Shown: positions 18,847 to 27,866, numbered from the stretch's first letter. The stretch: DNA of 64,000 bases from Mycobacterium sp. 1274761.0 (GCF_001668615.1 NZ_LZMC01000113.1:1-64000); one strand, 5' to 3'. The notes: generated by a model not told the origin, from the sequence alone. Translations and numbers: made by a program.

Positions 18847-19848
18847 CTACCGCCCCGCGTTGCGGGCCAGCTCGATCGCGGCCTGTTTCATGAAGTTGCC
18901 CGGCCCCGGTTCTCCGCGTCCGCAGGAACCGTCGGAATCGCCGGGACGCTTGACCCAGAGGTAGGCGTCGACGTTCGGGCTCGCCGTCTCCGTTGTGGGC
19001 GCGGCACCGAGTGCGCGCCCGCTGGGATTGCACCAGTACAGCGGATCGTCGGCCGGACCGGCGCCGTTGCGGGACGTGTCGATAACGTAATGCGCGCCGT
19101 TGGTGAGGCCAGAAATCGTGTCCCCGTAACCGATTTCCTCTTCTGTGGTGAAGAAATTCGACGTGTTGAGGCTGAAACCGCTGGCCTTGGCGATACCGGC
19201 CTGGTTGAGCCGCCCGGCCATGTCCTCGGCGCCGACCCAGCGCGAGTGCCCGCCGTCGATGTAGACGGCCGCGGCGGGGTCGCGGGTCAGCGCGTCGACC
19301 GCGTAGTTGATCAGATCGAAGCGCTCCTGGCGCTGCTCCGCCGACAGGCAGTCGGCCATCGCGAGCGCATCCGGCTCGAGGATGATCGTCGCCGGTGAGG
19401 AGCCCAGCCCGCTAGCGACGCCGTCGATCCACGCCTTGTACTCGGCGCCCGACGAGAATCCGCCCGCCGCATAGCTGCCGCAGTCCCGATGCGGAATGGC
19501 ATACAGCGCGAACACCGGCATGGCTCCCGCCGCCTGCGCGGCGCCCGCATACCCGGCCACACGACCGGCGACTGCGGACGGAGAAAACGCCTGGTCGATC
19601 CACCAGGCCTGCGGGGTGTTGGCGATCGCGTCGAGTTGGGGGCTCGGTGGATCAGCACTGCGCGCGGCGCGCATGGCCGCCGAGTTGGGATCTACGTAGA
19701 GGGGGCGTCCGGCCAGCGGATTGGCCTCGTCGACGAGGCGAACCTCAGGGCTGGAAACATCCGAGGTCGTAACCAGGGCGGCAATGGCCGCAACCGTCAA
19801 GAAGGGGACACACCATCGCGCGACTGCACCGGCAGCTGAGGACATCAC
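18847..19848 (-). CDS. Secreted/anchored glycoside hydrolase family 6 (endoglucanase-like)
   Basis: 333 residues with an N-terminal hydrophobic signal or anchor (WCVPFLTVAAIAALVTTS). The GH6 signatures are present: VFALYAIPHRDCGSYAAGG, whose Asp in RDCG is the catalytic acid region, and TIILEPDALAM with the second conserved Asp. DGGHSRWVGAEDMA and YLWVKRPGDSDGSCG follow the family. GH6 enzymes cleave beta-1,4-glucan with inversion; mycobacterial members (Rv0062/CelA1 type) have been suggested to act on cellulose-like biofilm material. Start is either GTG 19848 or the adjacent ATG 19845. Convergent with the MFS gene, six bases apart. Confidence 0.9.
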   Translation of the reverse strand: MMSSAAGAVARWCVPFLTVAAIAALVTTSDVSSPEVRLVDEANPLAGRPLYVDPNSAAMRAARSADPPSPQLDAIANTPQAWWIDQAFSPSAVAGRVAGYAGAAQAAGAMPVFALYAIPHRDCGSYAAGGFSSGAEYKAWIDGVASGLGSSPATIILEPDALAMADCLSAEQRQERFDLINYAVDALTRDPAAAVYIDGGHSRWVGAEDMAGRLNQAGIAKASGFSLNTSNFFTTEEEIGYGDTISGLTNGAHYVIDTSRNGAGPADDPLYWCNPSGRALGAAPTTETASPNVDAYLWVKRPGDSDGSCGRGEPGPGNFMKQAAIELARNAGR

Positions 19849-19885
19849 CCCGAGAAAACTAGTGTCGCAGCGCGGCGAGCGCCAA

Positions 19886-20368
19886 TCACGGGCGGGACGT
19901 GTGTAGCCGCGGCCGCAACCGCTGCGGCGAAATGTCCGCGCCGCGAACCAGATCGGCGATCAGCGTTTCGGCATGGACGACCAGGACATCGACGTCGACA
20001 CCGTGTGCGCTGTTCTCGCGGCTGCTAATCAGTCCGTCGGCGGCCCTCCGCAGCACCGATTGCGCGCCGGCGCTGTTGCCGCGCTGGATGTGGGTGATGC
20101 CAACTGCCAACTGGGCCAACGCTTGCCACATCGCGCGTTCGGCATGCGGCGCGTTCTTCCACGCCGCCTCCAACACCTCGTGCGCATTGAACGCCAACCC
20201 CTCGTCCAGAAGCTCCTGGGCGTAGCGCAGCGAATCCGCGGCCGAGAGCATCAGATCGTCGGGGATCCGGCTGACCCCGGCACTGCCGTGCGGCAACGGC
20301 CGCCCCAGCGCATCGCGGGGTCGAAGGTTGCGCGCCCTGCCCGACTCGTCGCGATCACGATCCCCCAC
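19886..20368 (-). CDS. DUF309 domain protein
   Basis: 160 residues. The core at about 50-125 is the DUF309 helical domain: LLDEGLAFNAHEVLEAAWKN, then AMWQALAQLAVGITHIQRGN and GAQSVLRRAADGL. The pattern (F/Y)xxHExLExxW is the family hallmark; biochemical role is unknown. The GTG at 20368 is chosen because the upstream extension overlaps the divergent oxidoreductase leader; an alternative is a shorter form. It is transcribed away from the LLM oxidoreductase gene (20463), with about 95 bases between starts that must hold both promoters. Confidence 0.82.
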   Translation of the reverse strand: MGDRDRDESGRARNLRPRDALGRPLPHGSAGVSRIPDDLMLSAADSLRYAQELLDEGLAFNAHEVLEAAWKNAPHAERAMWQALAQLAVGITHIQRGNSAGAQSVLRRAADGLISSRENSAHGVDVDVLVVHAETLIADLVRGADISPQRLRPRLHTSRP

Positions 20369-20462
20369 CGGCCCAGTCTCCCATCGCTTCGACAGACGAT
20401 GGGAATACCCACGGCATCGCGGGCGTCGGAACGTCGCAGGAACCGACAACCTGGAGGCGACA

Positions 20463-21293
20463 GTGAAGTTCGGCATCTCGACCTTCGTCAACGACGACAC
20501 CATCGACACGGTGACGCTGGCACGCGCAATCGAGGAACGGGGCTTCGACTCGCTGATGATCGCGGAGCACACGCACATTCCGGCGAGCCGCCAAACGCCC
20601 TACCCCATGGGGGGCGAACTGCCGCCGCACTACTACCGAACCCTCGACCCGTTCGTCACGCTCGCCGCCGCCGCTGCGGTGACCTCGACGATCGAACTCG
20701 TCACCGGCATCGCGCTGCTGATCCAGCGCGATCCCATCATCACGGCAAAAGAGGCCGCCAGCATCGACCTGATCTCGGGCGGTCGGTTCGTGTTCGGCGT
20801 GGGCGCCGGCTGGAACATCGAGGAGCTGCGCCACCACGGCACCGACCCGAAGACTCGCGGCGCGCTTCTCGACGAACGCATCGAAGCCATCGTGGCCCTG
20901 TGGACCCGGGAGCCCGCCGAGTACCACGGCCGCTACGTCGACTTCGAGCCGTCATATCTGCGGCCCAAACCCGTGCAGAAACCGCATCCGCCGATTCTCA
21001 TCGGCGGTGACTCCGACGCCACCGTCAAGCGGGTGATCAGGCATAAGGCCGGCTGGATCTCGAACCCGAGTCCGGTGGAAGCGCTGAAGAAACGTATCGG
21101 TCAGATGCGTGCCGGCGCCCACCACGACGTGCCGCTGGCCATGTTCGGCGCACCAGTGAAGCCCGACTACTGGAAAGCCGTCGAGGACCTCGGCTTCGGT
21201 CATGTCGGGGTGCTGCTGCCCACCGTTCCGACCGACGAATCGCTGAAGTTGCTCGACGAGTACGCCGCCGCTGTCGACCAGTACCGCGGTTAG
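20463..21293 (+). CDS. LLM-class F420-dependent oxidoreductase
   Basis: 276-residue luciferase-like TIM-barrel protein. MKFGISTF start, then IAEHTHIPASR, GIALLIQRDPIITAKEAASIDL, SGGRFVFGVGAGWN and RPKPVQKPHPPILIGG are characteristic of the F420-dependent subgroup common in mycobacteria. It is expected to be cytosolic and to transfer hydride from F420H2 to an unknown substrate. The GTG at 20463 follows GGAGGCGACA, a good ribosome site. The gene is followed closely (19 bases) by a lipoprotein gene. Confidence 0.92.
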   Translation: MKFGISTFVNDDTIDTVTLARAIEERGFDSLMIAEHTHIPASRQTPYPMGGELPPHYYRTLDPFVTLAAAAAVTSTIELVTGIALLIQRDPIITAKEAASIDLISGGRFVFGVGAGWNIEELRHHGTDPKTRGALLDERIEAIVALWTREPAEYHGRYVDFEPSYLRPKPVQKPHPPILIGGDSDATVKRVIRHKAGWISNPSPVEALKKRIGQMRAGAHHDVPLAMFGAPVKPDYWKAVEDLGFGHVGVLLPTVPTDESLKLLDEYAAAVDQYRG

Positions 21294-21311
21294 GGGTTTA
21301 CTCTTGTCGCG

Positions 21312-22247
21312 ATGGATCACTGGCGGGTAGTCGCAGCCCTCGGCATCGCCGTCACGGTCGCCGCCTGCTCGCATGACACGCCGTCGGCGCCTGCGGCTTC
21401 CCCGAGCCCCGCTCCGGCTGCATCGGCCCCAGCCACCGTGACCATGCTCGACAATGAGGACGCCAAACCCGAGGGCGCCCAACCCCGCCTGGCGTCGGAC
21501 CCGGCTCAGCTGGCCGACGATCTCGTCGCCGACGAGCACGCGCTGCGCGACCCGTCGACGCCCGAACCGGCGCTGCAGGCCGCGGCGCGCCGCCAGCAGG
21601 CGGCCTACCGCGCCATCGGCTATCACAGTGACTGGGACGCGATCGTTCGTCCGCGGATCCCGCCGGAGCTGCTGCAGTCCTACGACCTCAACGTCGACGC
21701 GCGGCGCCAGCTCACCGCGCTCGCGGAGGTCAGGGACACGATCCCGGCCTGGCGCATCGTGGCCCCCGCATCCGCCGATGAACTGCTCGGCTACTACCGC
21801 GACGCCGAGGCGGCGTCCGGGGTCGGCTGGAACTACCTGGCCGCGATCAACTTGGTCGAAACGCGGCTGGGCAGTGTCGTGGGGCCGAGTTCCGCTGGCG
21901 CACAAGGCCCCATGCAATTCCTGCCATCGACGTTCGCCGCCTACGGCGAAGGCGGCGACATCTACTCTCCGCACGACAGCATCATGGCGGCGGGCCGCTA
22001 TCTCGCCGCCAACGATTTCGCCGCCGATCGCGATAACGCGATCTTCCGGTACAACCACGCGGCGACCTATGTGCGGGCGGTCAACGATTACGCGGCGATA
22101 CTCGCGGCGGACCCGGCGGCGTTCACCGGGTTCTACCGGTGGGACGTTTACCTCAAGACAACCGCCGGTGATCTGCTGCTGCCCATCGGGTACGCCTCGG
22201 ATACGCCGATTCCGGTCAGCGAGTATCTCGCCACGCATCCGCAATAG
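21312..22247 (+). CDS. Lipoprotein with lytic-transglycosylase-like (SLT) domain
   Basis: 311 residues. A lipoprotein signal peptide ends in TVAAC with the lipidated Cys at 19, followed by an Ala/Pro-rich linker. The domain at about 165-260 has SGVGWNYLAAINLVETRLG, where the Glu of NLVETRLG is the likely catalytic acid, and GAQGPMQFLPSTFAAYG, the GxxGxMQFxPsTW-like signature of transglycosylase/SLT domains. Expected to act on peptidoglycan at the outer face of the plasma membrane. Homologues in mycobacteria are mostly uncharacterised. Confidence 0.9.
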   Translation: MDHWRVVAALGIAVTVAACSHDTPSAPAASPSPAPAASAPATVTMLDNEDAKPEGAQPRLASDPAQLADDLVADEHALRDPSTPEPALQAAARRQQAAYRAIGYHSDWDAIVRPRIPPELLQSYDLNVDARRQLTALAEVRDTIPAWRIVAPASADELLGYYRDAEAASGVGWNYLAAINLVETRLGSVVGPSSAGAQGPMQFLPSTFAAYGEGGDIYSPHDSIMAAGRYLAANDFAADRDNAIFRYNHAATYVRAVNDYAAILAADPAAFTGFYRWDVYLKTTAGDLLLPIGYASDTPIPVSEYLATHPQ

Positions 22248-22290
22248 AGTTCTGGCGACTTCACGGGCCGCCGCGATCTAGGATTCACAC

Positions 22291-22692
22291 ATGATTCGCC
22301 TTGTCGTCGCTGTGTGGGCGGCATTGACCCTGTCGCTGACATTCGACGCCGGCGTCGCGCAGGCCGAACCCTGGCCACCGTCGCCCTGCGGCTTCACGAT
22401 CACGCCGCCGCAGGTCGTCCAGGTGGACGGTGTCAGCAAGGTGACGGCCACCGTCACGTCCACGGTCTGCGGCATCGCGGCAAGCCCGTACCAGAGCGTG
22501 GCGTGCGTGGAACTCGCCGGCCAGCCCGGCGGCTCGTGCATGCAGGGCACCGACACCGCGCAGGTCTATTTCAACGGGCCGTACAAACCGGGCGCGACAT
22601 ATGTATCGCGTGGTCGGGGCTGCGGCATCATCGTTCCCACGCTGCCCGCGGACAACTGTCAGATCCTCGGGCCTGTCACCGCGACCCTGTAG
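22291..22692 (+). CDS. Small secreted protein of unknown function
   Basis: 133 residues with a clear Sec signal peptide (IRLVVAVWAALTLSLTF, cleavage likely after AQA near residue 25). The mature part has six cysteines (CGF, VCG, ACVEL, SCMQ, GCG, NCQ), which suggests disulfide bonds in the envelope. No domain recognised. The frame is well separated from neighbours and has normal codon bias, so it is probably real. Confidence 0.78.
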   Translation: MIRLVVAVWAALTLSLTFDAGVAQAEPWPPSPCGFTITPPQVVQVDGVSKVTATVTSTVCGIAASPYQSVACVELAGQPGGSCMQGTDTAQVYFNGPYKPGATYVSRGRGCGIIVPTLPADNCQILGPVTATL

Positions 22693-22712
22693 GCGATCAC
22701 TAGCCTGAAGCG

Positions 22713-23465
22713 ATGTCCGATCGTGTCCTCGTAGAGGTCGAAAACCGCGTCGCGCTGATCACCGTCAACGATCCCGATCGCCGCAACGCCGTCACCGCCG
22801 AGATCTCGGCCGGTCTGCGCGCGGCAGTCGACGCCGCCGAAGCCAACACCGACGTCCATGCCCTCATCGTGACGGGGGCAGGCAAGGCGTTCTGCGCAGG
22901 CGCGGACCTGACCGCCCTCGGAGATGCCACCGAGGACGGGCTGCGCACCATCTACGACGGCTTCCTCGCGGTGGCCAACTGCCTCTTGCCGACGATCGCA
23001 GCGGTCAACGGCGCCGCGGTCGGAGCGGGGCTCAACCTCGCGCTGGCCGCCGACGTCCGCATCGCCGGCCCGGCAGCGCTGTTCGATGCGCGCTTCCAGA
23101 AGCTCGGTATCCATCCCGGTGGTGGTGCGACGTGGATGCTGCAGCGCGCCGTTGGTGTGCAGGCCGCACGGGCGTCGCTGCTGTTCGGCATGCGCTTCGA
23201 CGCCGAGGCCGCGGTGCGCTATGGCCTGGCCCTCGAGATCGCCGACGACCCCGTCGCGGCCGCCAAGGAGCTGGCCGCCGGGCCGGCGGGGGCGCCCCGC
23301 GACGTCGTGCTGGCCACCAAGGCATCCATGCGGGCCACCGCCAATCCCGGCGCCCTGGATATCGATCAGCACCGCATCGCGGTCGATACCGAGCTCAAAC
23401 CCCAAGCGGCGTCAATACTTTCGCCGGAGTTCGCCGAGCGCCTGGCGGCCGCCAAACGCAAGTAG
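22713..23465 (+). CDS. echA14: Enoyl-CoA hydratase/isomerase family protein (EchA14-like)
   Basis: 250-residue crotonase-fold protein. It has the CoA-binding A-(A/G)-G-A-D loop (GKAFCAGADLTALG) and the oxyanion-hole region VNGAAVGAGLNLALAAD. Aligned by eye to rat mitochondrial enoyl-CoA hydratase, Glu144 is Asn (GAGLN) and Glu164 is Phe (in FDARFQKLG), so a normal hydratase mechanism is unlikely. It may use another residue or only bind acyl-CoA. The assignment to EchA14 rests on position (Rv2486, near plsB2/plsC and bkd in M. tuberculosis) and is tentative. Abuts the convergent bkdC stop. Confidence 0.82.
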   Translation: MSDRVLVEVENRVALITVNDPDRRNAVTAEISAGLRAAVDAAEANTDVHALIVTGAGKAFCAGADLTALGDATEDGLRTIYDGFLAVANCLLPTIAAVNGAAVGAGLNLALAADVRIAGPAALFDARFQKLGIHPGGGATWMLQRAVGVQAARASLLFGMRFDAEAAVRYGLALEIADDPVAAAKELAAGPAGAPRDVVLATKASMRATANPGALDIDQHRIAVDTELKPQAASILSPEFAERLAAAKRK

Positions 23466-24662
23466 CTAGCCGTCGAGCAGCGCTAGTTCCGGCGACTCGA
23501 TGAGCTGCTTCAGTTCGCCAAGAAACAACGCCACCTGCGCGCCGTCGGCGATGCGGTGATCGAACGCGGATGTCAACGTCATCGTCGGGCGTGCCACCAC
23601 CGCGTCATCGATGACAACGGGCCGCGGCTTCAACGAGCCCATGCCCAGGATCGCGGCTTCGGGATAGTTGATGACGGGCACGCCCTCGTCCAGCCCGAGG
23701 GCGCCGAAGTTCGACACGGTGAACGTCGAACCTTGCAGCTCAGCGGGTTTCACCGTGCCCGCCCGCGCTTCGTCGACCAGACGGGACACCGTCGCCGCCA
23801 ACTCGCGGGTCGTCTTGTCCTGCGCATCCTTGACCACGGGCACGAGCAGCCCGCGCGGTGTGGCCACACCGAATCCGAGGTGCACGGCAGAGTGAATGTG
23901 GATGTGCGCACCGCCTGCGGTATCCACCCATGTCGAGTTGAACAGCGGGTGGTGGGTCAGCGCCGTGGTCACCAGCCGTAGCGTCAACACAAATGGGGTT
24001 ATCGGCGGTCCCTCGTCGCCGACGGCGTCGCGAAGCCGGTCGCGTACGCGCAATAGCGCCGAGCAGTCGACCACAACGCCGGCATGCGCATCCGGAATCT
24101 TGTTTCGGGACAATGTCATCCGTTGTGCCATCGTGGCCTGCACACCATGCACATCGACTGTGCCGGAATCCGGCGCCGAGCTGCCTGCCGCTGCCAGCAC
24201 GTCCTCTCGGGTGACGATTCCGTCCGGTCCGGAACCTGGCATCAACGACGACAGGTCGACGTGCAGGTCGGCGGCCAGCTTGCGCACCGCCGGCTTGGCC
24301 CGCGGCCTGGTCCCGTCGGCCGGTGCGCGCCGACTGAGGTCCAGCTCGTCGTCGGCGCCGTAACCCACAAGCACCGGCGTTCGCGTCGGCTTGGCACCGT
24401 TTGTCGCAACGGGCGCATCGGTGGCGATGCGCACCAACACCGCACCGACGGCCAGCGTCTCACCTTCTGCCCCACCGAGTTCCACGATCCGACCCGCATA
24501 GGGACTCGGGATCTCGACTTCGGCCTTATTGGTCTCGACGCTGCACAGCGTCTGGTTGAGCGCGACGTCATCGCCGACGGCGATGCTCCAGCCGGTGATC
24601 GTCGCGTCCTCGAGACCCTCGCCGAGGTCGGGTACCAAGAAGTCGCGCACCTCCCCGGTCAT
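23466..24662 (-). CDS. bkdC: Branched-chain 2-oxoacid dehydrogenase E2 (dihydrolipoyl acyltransferase)
   Basis: 398 residues. A single lipoyl domain sits at 1-80, with the lipoyl-lysine in SVETNKAEVEIPSPYAG. A peripheral-subunit-binding domain follows around 120-165 (AVRKLAADLHVDLSSL and GPDGIVTREDVL). The catalytic domain ends with SAFDHRIADGAQVALFLGEL, which carries the DHRxxDG active site. E2 transfers the branched acyl group to CoA. ATG at 24662 overlaps the bkdB stop (ATGA). Last gene of the bkdABC set and convergent with the crotonase gene. Confidence 0.95.
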   Translation of the reverse strand: MTGEVRDFLVPDLGEGLEDATITGWSIAVGDDVALNQTLCSVETNKAEVEIPSPYAGRIVELGGAEGETLAVGAVLVRIATDAPVATNGAKPTRTPVLVGYGADDELDLSRRAPADGTRPRAKPAVRKLAADLHVDLSSLMPGSGPDGIVTREDVLAAAGSSAPDSGTVDVHGVQATMAQRMTLSRNKIPDAHAGVVVDCSALLRVRDRLRDAVGDEGPPITPFVLTLRLVTTALTHHPLFNSTWVDTAGGAHIHIHSAVHLGFGVATPRGLLVPVVKDAQDKTTRELAATVSRLVDEARAGTVKPAELQGSTFTVSNFGALGLDEGVPVINYPEAAILGMGSLKPRPVVIDDAVVARPTMTLTSAFDHRIADGAQVALFLGELKQLIESPELALLDG

Positions 24663-25714
24663 GCGTGCATCGCCTTTTCGACGCAATCGATGATCCGGTC
24701 GACGCCGGGCAGCCACAATTTCTCCAGCCGCGCCGGCGGGTAAGGGGTGTCGAATCCGGTGGCCCTCAATACCGGAGCCTCCAGGTCGTAGAACAGCTCT
24801 TCCTGGAGCCGAGCCGCCAACTCGGCGCCGAACCCGAGCGTGCGGGCTCCTTCATGCGCCACCACCGCGCGCCCCGTCTTACGCACCGATGCCGCGATGG
24901 TGTCGAAATCCAGCGGGTTCAGGGAGCGTAGGTCGACGATCTCGATGTTGCAGCCGTAGTGCTCCGACGCGACATCCGCTGCGGCCAAGGCGGTCTGAAC
25001 CAGCCCGCCGTAGGTCAGCACGGTCACGTCGTCGCCGACACGGCGCACGGCGGCGCGGCCGATCGGCAGACCCGGCCGGCTGATGTCGACGTCTTCCCGC
25101 AGCCAGTACCGCCGTTTGGGCTCCAGGAACACCACCGGGTCACGGCTGGCGATCGAATGCCGCAGCAGCCAGTAGGCGTCCGACGGCGTCGACGGCACCA
25201 CGACTTTCAGCCCGGCGGTATGCGCCCAATATGTTTCGGTGGATTCCGAATGGTGTTCGACCGCACCGATTCCGCCGAAGGACGGGATGCGGATCGTGAC
25301 GGGCATGTCGACCTCACCGTGGGTACGTAGCCGGTACTTCGCCAGGTGGCTGACCATCTGGTCGAAGGCCGGGTAGGAGAACCCGTCGAACTGGATCTCG
25401 GGCACCGGGACAAAGCCGCGGATCGCGAAGCCGATCGCGATGCCGATGATCGCCGACTCCGCCAGCGGTGTATCGAAACACCGCCCGTCGCCGAAGGTTT
25501 CGGCCAGTCCCTCGGTGACGCGGAAGACGCCGCCGAGCTTGGCGACATCCTCACCGAAGACCAGCACATGGTCGTCGGCGGCCATTGCGTCGTGCAGCGC
25601 CCGGTTGATGGCCGCCACCATGGTCAGGCTCGTGGCGACGGGTACCGGTGTGAACAGCGACGGTTCGTGGGCGTCGTCCCCGAAACCGGCTGGGCGCTCG
25701 ACGATTTGTGTCAT
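24659..25714 (-). CDS. bkdB: Branched-chain 2-oxoacid dehydrogenase E1 beta subunit
   Basis: 351 residues of transketolase-like E1 beta. Visible: VFGEDVAKLGGVFRVTEGL, FDTPLAESAIIGIAIGFA, QFDGFSYPAFDQMVSHLAKY, PSFGGIGAVEHHSESTETYW with HHS motif, and the C-terminal transketolase domain (VTVLTYGGLVQTAL, VDLRSLNPLDFDTIAASV). It pairs with BkdA to decarboxylate branched 2-oxo acids using thiamine diphosphate. ATG overlaps the stop of bkdA. Order A-B-C matches Rv2497c-Rv2495c. Confidence 0.95.
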   Translation of the reverse strand: MTQIVERPAGFGDDAHEPSLFTPVPVATSLTMVAAINRALHDAMAADDHVLVFGEDVAKLGGVFRVTEGLAETFGDGRCFDTPLAESAIIGIAIGFAIRGFVPVPEIQFDGFSYPAFDQMVSHLAKYRLRTHGEVDMPVTIRIPSFGGIGAVEHHSESTETYWAHTAGLKVVVPSTPSDAYWLLRHSIASRDPVVFLEPKRRYWLREDVDISRPGLPIGRAAVRRVGDDVTVLTYGGLVQTALAAADVASEHYGCNIEIVDLRSLNPLDFDTIAASVRKTGRAVVAHEGARTLGFGAELAARLQEELFYDLEAPVLRATGFDTPYPPARLEKLWLPGVDRIIDCVEKAMHA

Positions 25715-26817
25715 TGCCCCGCCTCCTTCGCCAGCTCGGCCGCCAACTGGTCACGCTGGGCTTGCAGCGTCGGGGTGATCTCCGCATAGACGGTGTCGAA
25801 CAACTCGCCGACGTCCATGTCAGGTGTGGTGATGATCGCGTCGCGCAGCTCGGCGCACAGGCGGGCAGACCGCGTCTGCACGCGGTGTTCGAGCCGTTCG
25901 CTCCACGCGTCGACGTTCTGTAAATAGTTGCGGTACCGCGAAATCGGGTCCAGTGCCGCCCACGCGTCGACCTCGTCTTGTGACCGGTAGCGGGTCGGGT
26001 CATCGGACGTGGTGTGCGGACCCATGCGGTAGGTCACCGCTTCGATCAGCGTGGGGCCGCCGCCGGCGCGGGCGCGGTCTGCGGCCTCGGCCATCACCGC
26101 GTAGCACGCCAGCACGTCGTTGCCGTCGACCCGGATGCCGGGCATTCCGTAGCCGATCGCCCGGTGCGCGATCGACGGCGCCGCATGCTGTTGACCGACC
26201 GGAACGGAGATCGCCCACTGGTTGTTCTGCACGAAGAACACGCACGGCGCCTTGTACACCGCGGCGAAATTCATCGCTTCGTGGGCGTCGCCCCCGCTGG
26301 TGGCACCGTCACCCAGATACGCGACCGTGATGGAGTCCTCGCCGAGGCGCTGTGCGGCCATTGCCGCGCCGACGGCATGCAAACCGTGCGTGCCGATGGA
26401 AATCGCGATGGGAGCGACGCGCTTGTCGGTGAAGCCGAGCCCACCGTGCCACCGGCCCCGCCAGACCGCGCCTATCTGCGCCGGGGTGATGCCGCGCAAC
26501 AGAAATGCACCGATCTCGCGGTACTGCGGGAACAGCCAGTCGGTTTTGCGTAGGCACGCTGCCGACCCGACCTGTGCGGCTTCCTGTCCGCGACACGACG
26601 CGAACAGCGCCAATTCGCCCTGGCGCTGCAGGTTGACAAACTCCGCGTCCAGAGCCCGGGTAACGGCCATGGACTCGTACAACCAGGCGAGTGTCTCGGG
26701 TGGAAGATCTCTGCGGTATCGCGAGGCGGTCGGCGTCCCGTCGGGCGCGACCAGCTGAATCGGCTCCAGCCCGACGTCATCGTAGGACGCCAGGGGTGCC
26801 TGAATGGACCCTGCCAT
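25711..26817 (-). CDS. bkdA: Branched-chain 2-oxoacid dehydrogenase E1 alpha subunit
   Basis: 368 residues. The thiamine diphosphate motif is clear: YLGDGATSGGDAHEAMNFAA followed by VFFVQNNQWAIS. Further blocks are ASCRGQEAAQVGSAACLRK and HTTSDDPTRYR in the phosphorylation-loop region. The ATG at 26817 is preceded by a strong AGGAGG site, so it is chosen over the in-frame GTG at 26835. The 230-base gap to citE contains a remnant of a second citE 3' end. Confidence 0.95.
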   Translation of the reverse strand: MAGSIQAPLASYDDVGLEPIQLVAPDGTPTASRYRRDLPPETLAWLYESMAVTRALDAEFVNLQRQGELALFASCRGQEAAQVGSAACLRKTDWLFPQYREIGAFLLRGITPAQIGAVWRGRWHGGLGFTDKRVAPIAISIGTHGLHAVGAAMAAQRLGEDSITVAYLGDGATSGGDAHEAMNFAAVYKAPCVFFVQNNQWAISVPVGQQHAAPSIAHRAIGYGMPGIRVDGNDVLACYAVMAEAADRARAGGGPTLIEAVTYRMGPHTTSDDPTRYRSQDEVDAWAALDPISRYRNYLQNVDAWSERLEHRVQTRSARLCAELRDAIITTPDMDVGELFDTVYAEITPTLQAQRDQLAAELAKEAGQ

Positions 26818-26916
26818 ACCGCCTCCTAGGGTCACTGACGGCGGGTCGCGCCGTCAGGCGACTGAGGTGCTCAGCACGGAGGCGGTCAGAGCAAACCCCT
26901 GGTGAGGGGCCACCGG

Positions 26917-26988
26917 CTAGGCGCCAGGGTGAGGCGCCAGCTGGACGATGCGCTCTGCTCGCCGCAGCACTGGGGCATCCACCATTAT
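26917..26988 (-). pseudogene. Remnant of a second citE 3' end
   Basis: The minus strand here encodes IMVDAPVLRRAERIVQLAPH followed by PGA and a TAG stop. The intact citE just upstream ends LMVDSPVLRRAERIMGLAPT followed by NPL and TAA. The two tails share about 14 of 16 residues over their start, with third-position differences. Upstream of this stretch the similarity stops and there is no reading frame. It looks like the leftover end of an older or incoming citE allele. Confidence 0.75.
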
Positions 26989-27047
26989 GCCGCGACCCGG
27001 GAGGTGTGCACGGGTTCGACGCGGCGGTTCACGAGAGGCGTGATCTC

Positions 27048-27866
27048 TTACAGCGGATTGGTGGGGGCGAGCCCCATGATGCGCTCCGCCCGGCGAAGAA
27101 CGGGAGAATCGACCATCAGCCCTTCGAACTGGAAGACGCCGCGCTCGCTGCGGGCCGTCTCGAGCACCCGCCGTGCCCAGTCCACCTGCTCGTCGGTCGG
27201 CGCGTAGGCGCCGCGTATCACCGCCACCTGGGTTGGATGGATGGCGACCTTGGCGTCGAATCCGACGGCGACCGCATCGTCGGCCTCGACCCGCAACCCG
27301 TCGAGATCCTTGATGTCGAGGTACACCGAATCGAGCGCCATCCGCCCATACGCCTTGGCCGCCAGCAGGGTCTGTGACCGGACGTGCTTGGCGACGTCGC
27401 GATAGCTGCCGTCCGGCCATCGGTTGGCCGTCCCGCCCGTCACCGCGAACAAGTCCTCCGCACCCCACATCAGCGCGTACGCGTTGTCGATACGGGCCAG
27501 CTCGTTGACCATCACCGCGCCCAGCGGTGTCTCGATCAGCACGACGACATCCAGCGGTGCGAGGTCGCGGATCTGCTGCGGGTCCTCGGTTTTCGCCAGC
27601 ATCACCGTCGTGTACTTGGTCTTCGACAGCGCCTCGAGGTCGGCCTGATGGTCGTCGGTGGCTGCGGGGTTGACTCGCACCACGGTGCGGTCGGGATCCA
27701 GCGGCGCCTGCACAAGCGCCTCGCGTGCAGCGTCCCTGTCCTTCGCTGCCACACCGTCTTCCAGATCGAGGATCACCACGTCGGCTGCCGCGGCGGCCTT
27801 ATCGAATCGCTCCGGACGGTCAGCTGGGCAGAACAGCCACCCGGGCCCGGACTGCTGGAGGCTCAC
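27048..27866 (-). CDS. citE: CitE-like beta-hydroxyacyl-CoA lyase
   Basis: 272-residue TIM-barrel lyase of the HpcH/HpaI/CitE family (Rv2498c position). Key pieces: LFCPADRPERFDKAA, VVILDLEDGVAAKDRD with a metal-binding Asp/Glu, RVNPAATDDHQADLEAL, VVVLIETPLGAVMVNEL with the conserved Glu, LMWGAEDLFAVTGG and KVAIHPTQVAVIRGA. It lacks the CitD/CitF partners of a real citrate lyase, so it is expected to cleave or form a beta-hydroxyacyl-CoA such as HMG-CoA or a malyl-type CoA thioester within the leucine branch. GTG at 27866 overlaps the stop of the maoC gene. Confidence 0.92.
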   Translation of the reverse strand: MSLQQSGPGWLFCPADRPERFDKAAAAADVVILDLEDGVAAKDRDAAREALVQAPLDPDRTVVRVNPAATDDHQADLEALSKTKYTTVMLAKTEDPQQIRDLAPLDVVVLIETPLGAVMVNELARIDNAYALMWGAEDLFAVTGGTANRWPDGSYRDVAKHVRSQTLLAAKAYGRMALDSVYLDIKDLDGLRVEADDAVAVGFDAKVAIHPTQVAVIRGAYAPTDEQVDWARRVLETARSERGVFQFEGLMVDSPVLRRAERIMGLAPTNPL

